A DNA stretch of 64,000 bases from assembly GCA_905182995.1 (NCBI GenBank), contig CAJJDP010000011.1:632432-696431 (forward strand), given 5' to 3'. The notes beneath the pieces were generated by a model. That model saw nothing but the letters and a program-made list of their open reading frames with translations. It searched no databases and was not told the DNA's origin. Positions 1 to 11,700 of the stretch are shown here, in pieces. How positions within the stretch are numbered: the stretch's first letter is position 1; every line of letters starts with the position of its first letter. A program made the translations under genes and the position numbers. This DNA comes from Paramecium octaurelia. Its lineage: Eukaryota > Ciliophora > Oligohymenophorea > Peniculida > Parameciidae.

Positions 1-486
1 ATGATAAGCCTATATTCAAATTCACAGAACATTAAGCAGCTGTCAAAGCAATTGCTTGGAGTCCTCATTAACATGGATTATTAGCAAGTGGTGGTGGGAC
101 TGCAGATAAAACCATAAGATTTTGGAATGCTTTAGAAGGAAAACTATTATCAAAAGAAGATACTGGAAGCTAAGTTTGCAATTTAATGTTCAGTAAGATG
201 GAAAATGAACTCATATCTACTCATGGTTACAGTCAGCATTAGATAATATTGTGGAAATGTAATGGGATGAAAAGAATCGCCACTTTGGTTGGACACACTA
301 GTCGGTAAATTATCATTTATTATTAATTTAAGCGTTCTCTATTTAGCTATGTCTCCTGATGGCTATACCATTGTAACTGGAGCAGGTGATGAGACATTGA
401 GATTTTGGAATATATATCCTTAAAGTCTTGGTGAATCATAAAACAATAAATGTCAATTGGTTCCACAGAATATTAGTATACGTTGA
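1..486 (+). CDS. Cdh1/Cdc20-family APC/C activator, 3' end (partial)
   Basis: This is the C-terminal part of a WD40 protein of the Cdc20/Cdh1 (Fizzy) family, which brings substrates to the anaphase-promoting complex ubiquitin ligase. The frame opens at base 3 and ends at TGA 484-486, with one 28-nt intron at 305-332; the 5' part lies outside the window. The family signature is nearly complete: [55 protein letters not shown] and [19 protein letters not shown]. The last two residues are Ile-Arg, the conserved C-terminal IR tail that docks on APC/C TPR subunits. The blade sequences fit Cdh1 (FZR) slightly better than Cdc20, but with the N-terminus missing I cannot settle which. The family assignment is firm. 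Confidence 0.93.
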
Positions 487-816
487 CGTGATTAACTTTA
501 TATACTCATTTTTTTTATTGATGATGATGTTAATCCTTTTTCTCTGGCTCAACGTACAGATGGTCATATATAACAGCATGGTTTGTAAGTTCATCTAAGA
601 GTTGCATCAATCCTTTCTTTCTAAAATTGCAATATTTCCCCAAAGGTTAAGGTTTCTCGATGTCTATTGCCAAAGCGATATCCTTTCTCATTTAGAGAAT
701 AGTCGTTGTTTCAACTACAAATTAATCGACAATGAATTCTATTGGTTCTATTTTCTAATAATAATAATTGTATTATTACTGGCTAAATCAGACCACAACT
801 GACCGTTTGTTTCCAA
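487..816. other. Convergent intergenic gap, no gene seen
   Basis: The gap lies between two genes that end towards each other. It is AT-rich and I find no convincing ciliate-code reading frame, repeat or RNA gene. Short open stretches on either strand lack protein-like composition. Confidence 0.6.
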
Positions 817-3800
817 TCAAATTCCACTTCTGAATACACTATAACAACGAGTAAACTGTTGGAGTTTGTATCCTTTTGAAATGAAAACACTAATCTATTG
901 TTTATAACATTAGGAGTGACTCTACAATATAAAATTGAATTACTATTATTTTGTATGTCTTTAAATGTCATCATATGCCATTGATTTGATCGAATCAATT
1001 ATTTTACGAGATTAAAGAATACTATATGAATAGCTTCCGAAAATGCTCAAAAAACTAGGTTGATCTGCACTCTTCTTAAAAACATCTATATTCTCATAAA
1101 TTTCAGTTGATGTACTCACTTGTTTGATAGCATCCTTAATTTAACCAACCATAGCAACTGGATTGCTTTGAAGTTGTTTTATTAGCTCTTTATTTGCCAT
1201 TCCAAAGTAGCAATTTGATATTATTCTGTTGTATAAACCTACCTTCTCTGTCTTGAATTTGGTAATCTTTTCTTATAACTCAAAATTGATTGCATCTAAA
1301 GCAACCATATTCTTTTCCATATTATACAAGTATTTGTAGACTGATATCAATCTGTCTTAAATCAATAGTCTCAATTCTCTTAACACTTTTTTGCTCTCCT
1401 TAGTTCTTGCTAATTTCTAATCTTCAACCACTTCATCTGATTACTCTATATTGAATTAGACCTTCTCATCAAATGCCTTCTCGAATTCTTTTAGTTTTAT
1501 AATATTTCCAAAAAGCCCCTATTCTTTTTACATGGCTGCCTTCTTCTTTAGTGTTGTAGTCACATCATTTTACCCAGCCAAAAAATCATCAAAATCCTTT
1601 TTATTTTTAAAGCACGAAACTATTCTTATTAAAAGAGCAGATAAACTCACAGGATTCCACTAATCAAATCTATGAAAAGGAGGTTAATCTTCCGTCCTCA
1701 AAAATGATTCTATGGCATAACATCCACAATCACTGCAATGTCTCAACGATAATGACATTGTAGTGTAATACAACTATCGAGTTTTCAGTTTAACTTGAAT
1801 TCTCTCTTATCCAGAGGCTTCATCAGGTTCTCCTTCGGTTAGATAACTGACAGCTTGAGTCTTGATACTCTTGGCAAATTATTCCATAAGATCTTAGTTC
1901 TCTGCTTAGACATACTTAATTTTCTATATATTCTCTACAATGCTTTTAGTAGCCCAATATATTGACTTAACTCTTGGAATTATTATATCGTCACTGTACT
2001 CTATTGCATGAAAGTATATATCCTTTATTTTGTTTACTTCGTTCTTTGATATGTATTTGCTGGCCATTTGAATTTTCTCGGGCAACTTATTATTTTGTAT
2101 TCCGTTTGTTGTACTTGCACCATAAGCTATTGCATTAAATGCCGTGATTCTTCTGGGAGCATGATTTGCAAATATTTCAGTGATATTCTACCACAAAGGA
2201 ACATTTTCAGGTTCCTCTTCTCTATCATTGATAAAAAAGTCGAACATTTCCAAAAAACATTTAATATTCAAAAAATTTGATTCTGCCTTTTAGTCTAATG
2301 TTTTCTCTTATTCCTGTTTCTAAGCAGTTGATATAAACATATTCTAATAATTCTGATAATATAAACCAAGCATTCTACATTGAATTTATTCTATTTGTTA
2401 ATTATTCTTTTAAAAAAAGGGTTTTACTACTTCGTAAGTTTTTAAAAATAGCTCTCTCACTGCGACTGGTACATCATATGGTCCTTTCTTATCCTAAGGT
2501 AAGAAGTTTGTTAATTTTGGAGCGAATTCATCCCAAAACCCTTTGATGAATTCAACTCTTTCTTAAAAGAATTTATTTTCTTATGGACCATCAAATTTAG
2601 GCAATAGTACATCACATCCAGGATTTTAAAGATGATTCTAACTAAAGACCAGTGCAACAGGCTTAAGGTTTTTTGCTATACCACTTGTTAATTTATTTTC
2701 AATGGTTTTAACTGAAGTTTCTATTAGTTTTAAATTAGTTGTGATGCATTAACCAAATTAGCCTTAGAATTAGATAAACAAATTAGTAAATGCATACAAG
2801 GAAGGTTCATTTGTCTCTTTTTATGTGAAGATCAATTTTTTGCTAGTTAAACTTTGTAATTCTAATCGAAGTATTTGCACCAATAGATTGATTAAGATAC
2901 GGTACTTTCGTTTATCATTAGAAATGTCTCCGAATGTGTCCATAACCAAATCAACAAAGTTCTTCTTGCTCAATCCTCCATGCTTAAAGATATTTATAAA
3001 GTAACACGGGTGCAACTGAAGCATTGTAAACATTATTTTATAACACAATGAACAAGTATAATAAGCTTCATGTTTCTTTGTTTTTTTCTCCTTCTTCTTA
3101 TCCTTGTCCTTTTCCTCAGTTTTAAATTGAATGTCAAAGGGTTTGCGTTAGACTTTGTTGATAATGGTCAACATGGCTTCATCTTTAAATTTCCTAAATT
3201 CCTATAAATGTATTTCCTTAATCTCTTTATAGAGTCGTTGATTTTCTTGGTCCAATTCTAAGATTGCATCATATACATCATCAACAGGCTTTTCTTCAAA
3301 AAAATTGACTCGCTTTGTACTCGACACTCTTTCTGGATCATCTCCTCTATCAACATATGAACATCTATAGATATCTGGTTTGGATTCATTAATGAATTGT
3401 TCCCAAGAGGATTTACAAATCAATTTGCCATCTTCAATCATGCCCAAAGAAGCGCCAACAAAGACTCTTTTGGTTAAGGGTCGCTTAGACATCTTTTTGT
3501 TGTTTAATTAAAAGCCATCTGTATTCATTCCTGCCTTCTTTTGATCTTTTCTTTTAAATTCTTCTTCAAATTCATCCTCATCGTCATCAACCTTATCCGC
3601 CTACAATTGCATTAACTGATATTGTTTGAAAGTGTAATCAAGATATTAATTTATGAACTAAAGTGGCTCTGGCTTAATAAAGAGAGTTTTCAAAGTCTTG
3701 ATATTTTCCTTTTTCACTTATTACTAATTTTTATTCTGTAATTGCATTTCATTCTCCTTATCTGGATTTATAAATTCATAACCTAAACCCAATCTACCAG

Positions 3801-6618
3801 TCATTCCATCATAGCCCCAAGAGAACAATTCCTTTACATCTTGGTTTTCTGTTAAAGCCACTGCATGATTGAAACTGCAGCTGACTGTCGTGAATTAAAT
3901 ATCGCACAAGGGAGTATTGACAATATTGGTCATAAGAACTTCAACATATTTCTCCCTTTGAGCAGCATTGGCACATTGATTTTTTAACTTCTCTTAGAAA
4001 TCATAATCGAACAACCCCCACACAAAGGCTTTGTTCTATTTGCTAATTGCCATATTGTAACGATCTCCCAAACAAAGACTTTTGTACTTCCTTGTAGCTA
4101 AATCGTTGTGCTTGATGGGTGACACAATATAATAAGGCTCAGCCTCTTAATCTTTGTCTGATTTCAGATGCTATTTATCATCAGTGTCATCTTCAGGCTT
4201 AGCTATTCCTAAATATGAGCCTACTCCCCATACTACTATTTAATCATCGATTGTTAATGCTCCAGAATGATTAGTTCCTGCGGATACATCCTTAAATGAA
4301 TATTTGGTTTACAATAATTTAGGATAGTATTGATTATCTAAATTACCATGCCCCAATTTTCCTCCATATCCATTACCCCAAGTGTAGATGACGTATTTTT
4401 AAGAATTGTCTTCTTAATTCCTTTCATTTGCTTTTGTCTTAATGACTCTCTCATTATACTTTTTATCTATAACCAAAGCCATTGAATGATGGGGACCAAC
4501 AGCTACTTTAGCTACATCAAATATAAAGGGGACCTTCTGGGTTTACAAAACAACTGAGTTCTTGGGTCCCAATCCTAATTTTCCATCGACTGGAGAACCC
4601 ACTGCATAAAGAGAGCCTCCTTCATCTAATATTAATGTGTGATCTTCCCCACATGATACCTATTTAACCATAAATCCTTCAAGATCTGTTAACATGGATG
4701 GAGTTTCAACAAAGTCACTAACAAATCCTAAGCCTAGTTAACCCTTATCATTTTTGCCCCATGAATAAATATTACGTCTGTTTTCTACAACGACCACATA
4801 TTCTAATCCTGTTGCCAAATAAGTCACTCTTTTATTTTCTCGAATTGAGAATGTTAAGACTTGACTAGGATAAGAAGTTTCTGCAATTGTCTCCTAAATA
4901 AAAGGCCCAATGAACTTAGTCCTCGTTTTAACTTATTCAATAATTTATTCATCTTTTAAGCCATGCTACATGCATTTATTACTCCCCCAAACCCAAACTT
5001 CACCTGCATCAGTCAAGGCTACTGTATGAAAGGCTCCGCATTTTACATCGACTATATAAGAAGAAGCCTTGATTTCCTTCTGCAATTTATTAATGAATTC
5101 AGTGCAATGCATCCCAAAAAACAAAAACTCTTCGTTGATGTTTTTGGGTTCAATCAATGACTGTAGCAAATCTGGCTTAATGGTATTCAAGACTTCGTTT
5201 AATTTGTTTTGAGCCATTTCTTCTCCTTCATCATCATCTCCTTATTTGTAATCATCGTTCATAGAATTGTTGGTCAGATAGTTCTTAGGCAATAATTCAG
5301 CTTAGAGATCTCTACCTAAAATTCCTTTAAAGGGTAGACCAAATGATATAATGGACCCACTTTATAATAAGGCCAATCCATAATGGTAGGACAAGGCTAA
5401 TTGATAAATAAATTGTTATTTAGATTTAAAGTAGTTTGTATCAATTCTTTGAGGTTCTGGATAATTGCTTCCAAATTCATCCTTTATACCTAATCTACCC
5501 TTTGAATTAGATCCAAATGCAAATGTTAATCTCTCCAATGTAGTAATAAAAGTTGTATTACCACCACATTTAGCATAAACTGCATAGAAATTTTGTATGG
5601 AATGAACTTTCACAGGTTCCCACCTATCATTAAAGTCTCCAGTGCCCAATTACCCATTCTTATTAAATCCAAAGGTGTGTGCATATCCATCGGTAGTTGT
5701 ACAAGCGGTATGCATAGCTCCGCATGAGACATATTCGACAACCTTTCCTACCACAGATCCAGCATCAACACTCATTGGCACATTCGAACTCTTGTTTATG
5801 CCGTGTCCTAATTACCCATATGTCCCAACTCCCCAAGTGTATAGTGATCCTTATCCTTCAGATATACTGGCAGCATGTGAAGGACCAGCACTGATAAATT
5901 TCATTCTAATCTTATCAAAATCAATTCTTGTTGGTCTTTATTAATCCACTTACATTGGTAAACCCAAACAACCTGTTGCCCCTTCTCCCCAAGAGTACAC
6001 TGACCCATATATGTCTAATGCTAATGTGTAATTTGCTCCACAGGAAATTTAACACACTTTAGAGATGCTTTCTACCACTCCTTTCATTCTGAAACACTCC
6101 TCTTATTCATTATAATCGTCTTCATCATCTTCTTCTTACTCACCCTCTTCAATTTCCTCTTGAGATTATTCTTTATCTGTCATCCTGCCTTATTATCCAA
6201 ATTCATCGCTACCACTGGAGAATATTACACAATCATCGTAGCGCAGACTCTTAAAACCTAAATCATAACTAAAACTATCATCCATATGTTGAGGATGCCT
6301 AAAGATGTTTGTAAATTAATCTTGACTGCACGCAAGAACCATACTGTGTTGATTACCACAGGCCACTTACAAAGGCACGTATGGTTTTTGTTTGTGTTCT
6401 AGATAGATTTTAACTGGAGAGGGCTGAATTTCGGCATCAATGCTTTCTGGTTTTCCTAATGCTTAAAATTCATTGCTTCCCCAACCCCATAATTGGAAGG
6501 TTTATGGAGCTGTAGTCTTGTCTCCTTCACTTTGTATTGCCAAACAATGATTGACTCCTGCTGCCAAACGAGCAAATAGCAAATCAGGATTTATTCGATT
6601 ATTCACTTGTAATTTCAT
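817..6618 (-). CDS. RCC1-repeat protein with C-terminal IQGAP/RasGAP-like region
   Basis: This is a single-exon frame of 1,934 codons (1,933 residues) from ATG 6618-6616 to TGA 819-817, with no in-frame TGA. The first ~1,000 residues carry about 13 RCC1-type blades, each centred on a W-G-x-G or similar motif: LWGWGSNEFQALG, VYSWGEGATGCLG, LYTWGVGTYGQLGHG, IYSWGKNDKGQLGLG, IYTWGNGYGGKLGHG and LFSWGYDGMTGRLGLG. Acidic insertions separate groups of blades, which suggests two propellers. After a charged linker, the region around residues 1190-1260 (MLQLHPCYFINIF to LLVQILRLELQ) resembles the start of the GAP-related domain of IQGAP proteins; the rest is helical. RCC1 propellers act as exchange factors or binding platforms. 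The RCC1 call is firm. The GAP-like tail is an inference from pattern only, and no arginine finger was identified. Confidence 0.85.
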
Positions 6619-6721
6619 TATTTATAATAAATTATTATAATTTGCATTCAAATTAATACTTTCTATTCATCACATTATAATTTTATAGTTAAAAAAATTA
6701 AATTTGTAATTGGAATCAATC
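6619..6721. promoter_or_regulatory. Divergent intergenic region (103 bp)
   Basis: This stretch separates the start codons of the RCC1 gene (-) and the downstream Q-rich gene (+). It is almost pure A/T, with several TTATAATT-like stretches. It must hold the 5' untranslated regions and promoters of both genes. No specific motif was identified. Confidence 0.55.
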
Positions 6722-7676
6722 ATGTCGCAATAGGATGAAAGGTCAGAGGAGATTGAAGAATTCAAAAAACCAAGTTAGTTCCAAAGTGAAGAATAAAGAA
6801 ACCTTCAAGAGATCACAGAATAGTTCAACCATGTCAACATTCAAAGTGCGCCATCAGGAGTTCAGAGTCCCTAATTGGCTTCTGAAGTGCACTCTCATCT
6901 GTAAGATTAGTCCAATAATTCGCCTCAATCCAACTTCATTAAAATTGACAAGAGGTTCTTACTTCCCGAAGAAGCCAATTATATCACCTATATCTCCGAC
7001 AACACCAAGCTCTTAAAGGAGAAGTACGTCGAACACTGCATGGATAGCTTATAATCCATTTAAGACTTCGTGTTGAATCAAGGACTCAGCAGAAAAAAAC
7101 AATTGAGCAATTGCCTCAAGAATGATCAAAGCTCCTAATTGAACAACCAACCTCCTCATATCCATGAATTAAGTTTACAAAACTCTAACCAATTTGAAAA
7201 AATCAATCTGTAAGAAACTAGCCAAAAAAAATAGTCAACCAATAGCAAATCTAATATTAAAAAACTCAAAGAGGACCCTCAATTCTAGCAGAAATTGTTC
7301 TTTGTTAATCAAATCTTAGAACATTTAAAAAAATTTGAAATACAATCATCCTCTAAAAAGATCTCCATCTTGGAGGATTCCTTGATAGTCTGTTTAGTGT
7401 TTCTATAATTATCAAATGAAAGTAAATCCTTGCAAGAATAATACGACTATATACAGTAGCACTATAATTATTAGAGATCCTTCTAAGCTTTTTCAACAAG
7501 GTAATTTTCCTGATTAGATTTATGTTAGAATCAAAGTATAACGTAATTTATATTAACAATGGACTTTAGAGAAGTTTGAGCAACTCTTAAAAGTACTACA
7601 AAGATACCCTAAAAAGGCCCTTGAAGATCTTACGTTAATATAACATCACAATATCAAAATTCCAAACATAAACTGA
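6722..7676 (+). CDS. Hypothetical Gln-rich protein, possible SANT-like end
   Basis: I do not recognise this gene. The model has two exons with a 28-nt intron at 7501-7528 and encodes 308 residues ending at TGA 7674-7676. The N-terminus is acidic and Ser/Gln-rich (MSQQDERSEEIEEF). The middle (residues ~65-115) is mixed and probably helical, followed by a low-complexity N/Q/S/K linker. After the intron, QQWTLEKFEQLLKVLQRYPK looks like the first helix of a Myb/SANT-type domain, with the conserved Trp and the spacing to Leu-Leu. No full domain is present, so DNA binding is only a guess. It lies 102 bp from the divergent RCC1 gene. Confidence 0.7.
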
Positions 7677-7873
7677 TTATGATAATTGTATTCTTGTATT
7701 TAATGTGTACAATGATTTGTCTATTCTATAATTTTAAATGAATGCAAATTCTTATTCTTTTTGAAACTAAGAAAATCAAATCATTGTCCATAAGTATAGT
7801 TTTAATACAATAATGCAAATACCAACATGATAGACACATATATATGTATATGAAATATAAATAATTATAAATA

Positions 7874-8622
7874 ATGTCATAACAATTTTATAACAAATAC
7901 AAACATTTATTTGAAGATGAGATGTATGATAAAATGAAGCATGGATATGATATGTAAATGGCACCTCCTCAATAATAAATCCCCTAGTTTAAATTCTAAT
8001 AGCAGCAACCTAAAATTCAGCAACATTAATCTCCCATAATGCAGGAATCACCATTTAAAATTAGTCAGCCTTAATCTCAATACACACAACCTTAGGTTTA
8101 ATCCTTTTAAGCTTCCTCGCAAGAGAGATCAACACAGAGCAGAAAGAATTTTAACGATGAAAGAATAAGAAAATAAGTTATGCAAGACAACATTTTTAAA
8201 TAACCAACATCAGAATAACGATAGGCAGATCGAATTTACCAATTAAACCAACCACATTAAGTTTAACATCAAGAATAGCCACCCCAAGAGAGGAAATAGT
8301 AGTAATAAACTTACAATGTGTTCTAAGATTAAGACATACTAGATGATTACGCTCCTAAGAGATAACGGTAATAGGTTTAGACTACGAATGACAACTCGCA
8401 ACTAAATAATATTCATAAGGTATATCTCTAGAGATTGTAAATTTAACATATATTCTTAGAAATGATCTTGATTTTATAAGAAAAAAATACCTTGATCCAA
8501 AACAACTGGTTAGAGACATCGATCAAAACAATCCTTATAAGGCTGCGTTGATGTAGCGTATTTTGGCGTAGATGAATGGAAATTAAAGAAAGAGTAAATT
8601 GAAAGAAGCCTTAAGAAATTGA
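7874..8622 (+). CDS. Hypothetical Gln/Pro-rich protein
   Basis: This unrecognised gene encodes 241 residues, with a 23-nt intron at 8437-8459 and stop TGA 8620-8622. The N-terminus (MSQQFYNKYKHLFEDEMYDK) is followed by a long Gln/Pro-rich region with many TAA and TAG glutamine codons, then a charged segment. The last ~60 residues, after the intron, are Leu/Lys-rich and probably helical (LDFIRKKYLDPKQLVRDI). No signal peptide, membrane segment or catalytic motif is visible. It converges on the giant gene to its right. Confidence 0.7.
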
Positions 8623-8712
8623 TTAACATTTTATTATTGTACTCAAAAATATTATAGATAATAAGCATATGTTGAAGATGTTAAAATAAATACTGATCTA
8701 TAAGTTTATAGC

Positions 8713-11700
8713 TCATTCACTAGCATCATCATTCTTTTATTTTGTAACTTTGGCAGAATTAATAGCTATTTTATATTTCAATAAAATACATAAGACTTTT
8801 TCTCCTGATTTATCAATATCAGAATGCTTCTTTGAATCATAAGGCCATTTATCTATTAACTCCAAGGGATTCTCAAGATAGCTACCCTCACCAAAGTTGG
8901 CCTTCAATCCATAGATTTTTCCCTAAATGATTCGAAGAATAAGTTACCCAAAAAGATGGATGTCCAATATCATTTACTACTCGTAAGTAGAATGCGTTAG
9001 GAACAATATGCTAAGCTACGAAAATCTTTTCAGTTGGCCCTTTAGGAGTAAGTACATAAGCTCTAGCATGATGATTCTCATATCCAAAGTACACGAAAGT
9101 CCACTAGAGCTCTTTGATATCAAAGGTATGAGACAATGGCTCAAATGATGGATCTTTTATTGTATAGGTACTAGCCATCAACTTATCGGTTTTTGTGAAG
9201 AATGCTAAGGTTCTATCTCCAATGAACTTATCATCTGCAGCAAGATCAGGTCCATTTGTAGTTAAACGAACTAAACCAGTGTATTCATTTTCCATTTCTG
9301 GGAGCAAAACGGCATTTTGGAACCAGAACCCAATGCTGTAAGATTACATTTCTGCTTTGTCTGTGAATTCAAAATTCAATTAGTCCTTCTTAGAATCAAG
9401 GTCATCCTGATTGGTTGTATCCAACAATGAGACTGGCCATTTGAAATCTTCTGCCTATTAAGGTGTAACTGGTAATTTCCTGTGTAATTTATGAATCATC
9501 TCTACAACCTTTTGGGATTCACTTATATAACTTCCAGCGCCCAAGAATATTCTTGGATCATAGAACCAGCCGTGGAATGCTTTATATCCAAATTCATTAG
9601 CTCCTAAGACAAAATGAGCATAACCAGTTAACACTTGATGAGTAACCTCAATATTTAGATGGGCTGCCTTTTATTGATCCTTAAATAAGACCATACCATA
9701 GAAATTCTTATTCTTATAGGCAGCATAGACATAAGTCCATTCACCTTCAATGGTATCATATGGCAATTTAGCATCAACTGCATTTGTAGGCTTGGATACA
9801 TCATACGTACTGAATTCATAATTGCCTTTTGTTAAGAAGGCTGACAATACTCTATTACCTAATTCACTCTTATCCTAATATTGACGAGTACTTGAGAATC
9901 TGAAAATAGTGTGGACATCTGCTCTATCAGTCAGAGTAGTAGGGAATGCTATCAACCATCTAGTCCAAACACCAACTGCATATTCATCAACTGATTCAGT
10001 TTCGGATGTGAATGTTTATTCAACCTTTTCAGGTGTTTAAATAATTCTATCTTCTTTTTCAAACCACAGATATTTTTAATTAATTTGAATATGTCTAAAG
10101 TTAGGTAGAGTATCTTCATAGCCTTTCTTCATTACATCAACAAATGCTCCTTACCCATATTAAGCTACCCACTTCTACAACTCTCCTTAAAACCTTCTAC
10201 TATGAGGATCCTTACCTACATAGATTCCTATGAAATGTGGAACAAAGTGTTGAACTCCTTTGAAAATAATTGGTTTATCTTCTTCAAACAAGTGTAATAA
10301 AGTTTAAACCTCACCAGCATTTTCATTGTAAGCCATATATAAATATGCCCATGCCTTCTTTGAGTTTCCAAGTTCAACTTTTTCCTCTAAGAATTTAGCT
10401 TCATTCCAATCCTTTAATCCTTTCAAAGTATATGTACTCAATTTAACAGTGTCACTTGTACATATTTAAGCATGTAATGCTCTATCTCCTTATGATTTAC
10501 GATCACTTAAATGTTCTTTATCATTGTTAGTAATTCTGAATAATATTTAACAAGGGGAATTTATCTCTCCTTCTTTCTTCACTTAAGTTTCTGCAATCTT
10601 AAACCAACCAGAAATAGCATATTCTCCTACTCCACTCCAAGTGTCACCAGTACTTTCACTACCTTCATTATTATCACTTTCACCAATCAACTATTGTTAA
10701 CCATGTTTTTGTTTATGAATATAATCAACTGTTAATTCTTAAGGTAAAGCAAAACTAGTATCAATTGATTTCATCAAATCTTCACCTGATGATATGAATG
10801 ATCCAACTCCAAAATGAGCAGCAACCTCAGTGAATAATCCTTAAAATGGAGCAACATCCTTCTCTCCTCCCAAAATCAAATGAATGTAATCTCCAAGTGG
10901 TTTGTGTAATAGATTCTCATTTGTGGCATGTTTAATTTCCTCCCCATCAAATACAAAATAGTTAGCTAATTATAATTGTCTCTTATAACCGAGATATATG
11001 TAATGCCATCTTCCTTCCAAATGAGTATAAGGAATGGTGCTGATTTCATTAGGAGCATCATCATTCAAGTCATATGAACCAAATTAGTAATTGTCTAGGA
11101 CAACCATGGCATTTAATATTCTATCTCCAATAGCAATTTTACCATGATCGACTTCATCATTATAAGTTAATCTTACGATCTACATTTCAGATGGAGTATG
11201 CCATTACCTCTCTGGCCATGCTTACAAGAATCTAGTCCATAAACCAACTGAATATTCCTAAACACTCTCTATCTTTCTATCAGGTTCAGAGAATGTAATC
11301 TTCAATCCTTATTTCTCTGGATCACCTGAAACCAATGTTATGGTATCATCAGCTTCCCAATCAAATTTACTGTCAGTACTAAATAATTTAGGTGCTGCCA
11401 AATAGACTTGAAGAGTGTTGAAGTTATCTTCTCTATAACTGCCATCTCCAATATTCAAAATAACTTGGGCCAATCTACTATCGAATGGTTTTGTCATGGC
11501 ATCCTTAACTAAGAATAACCAGTAGTTATTAGAAACAACATGTAAAGCCTGTTCTAATCCTTTGTGTTCATCATCATCAGCCAATAAATAGTAACTAACC
11601 TTCTAGTGATGTTTGGAATAACCAAAATATACAAATGTCCAAATTTCCAATTATTATTATGGGATTTTAGCTTCGTATGTGTTCTACAAAGACAGAGGAT

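Noticed and set aside
602..998. Short frames on both strands between the Cdh1 and RCC1 genes
   Set aside because: They use non-ATG starts or stop at TAA/TAG, which are not stops here; composition is not protein-like, and the right half is inside the RCC1 gene.
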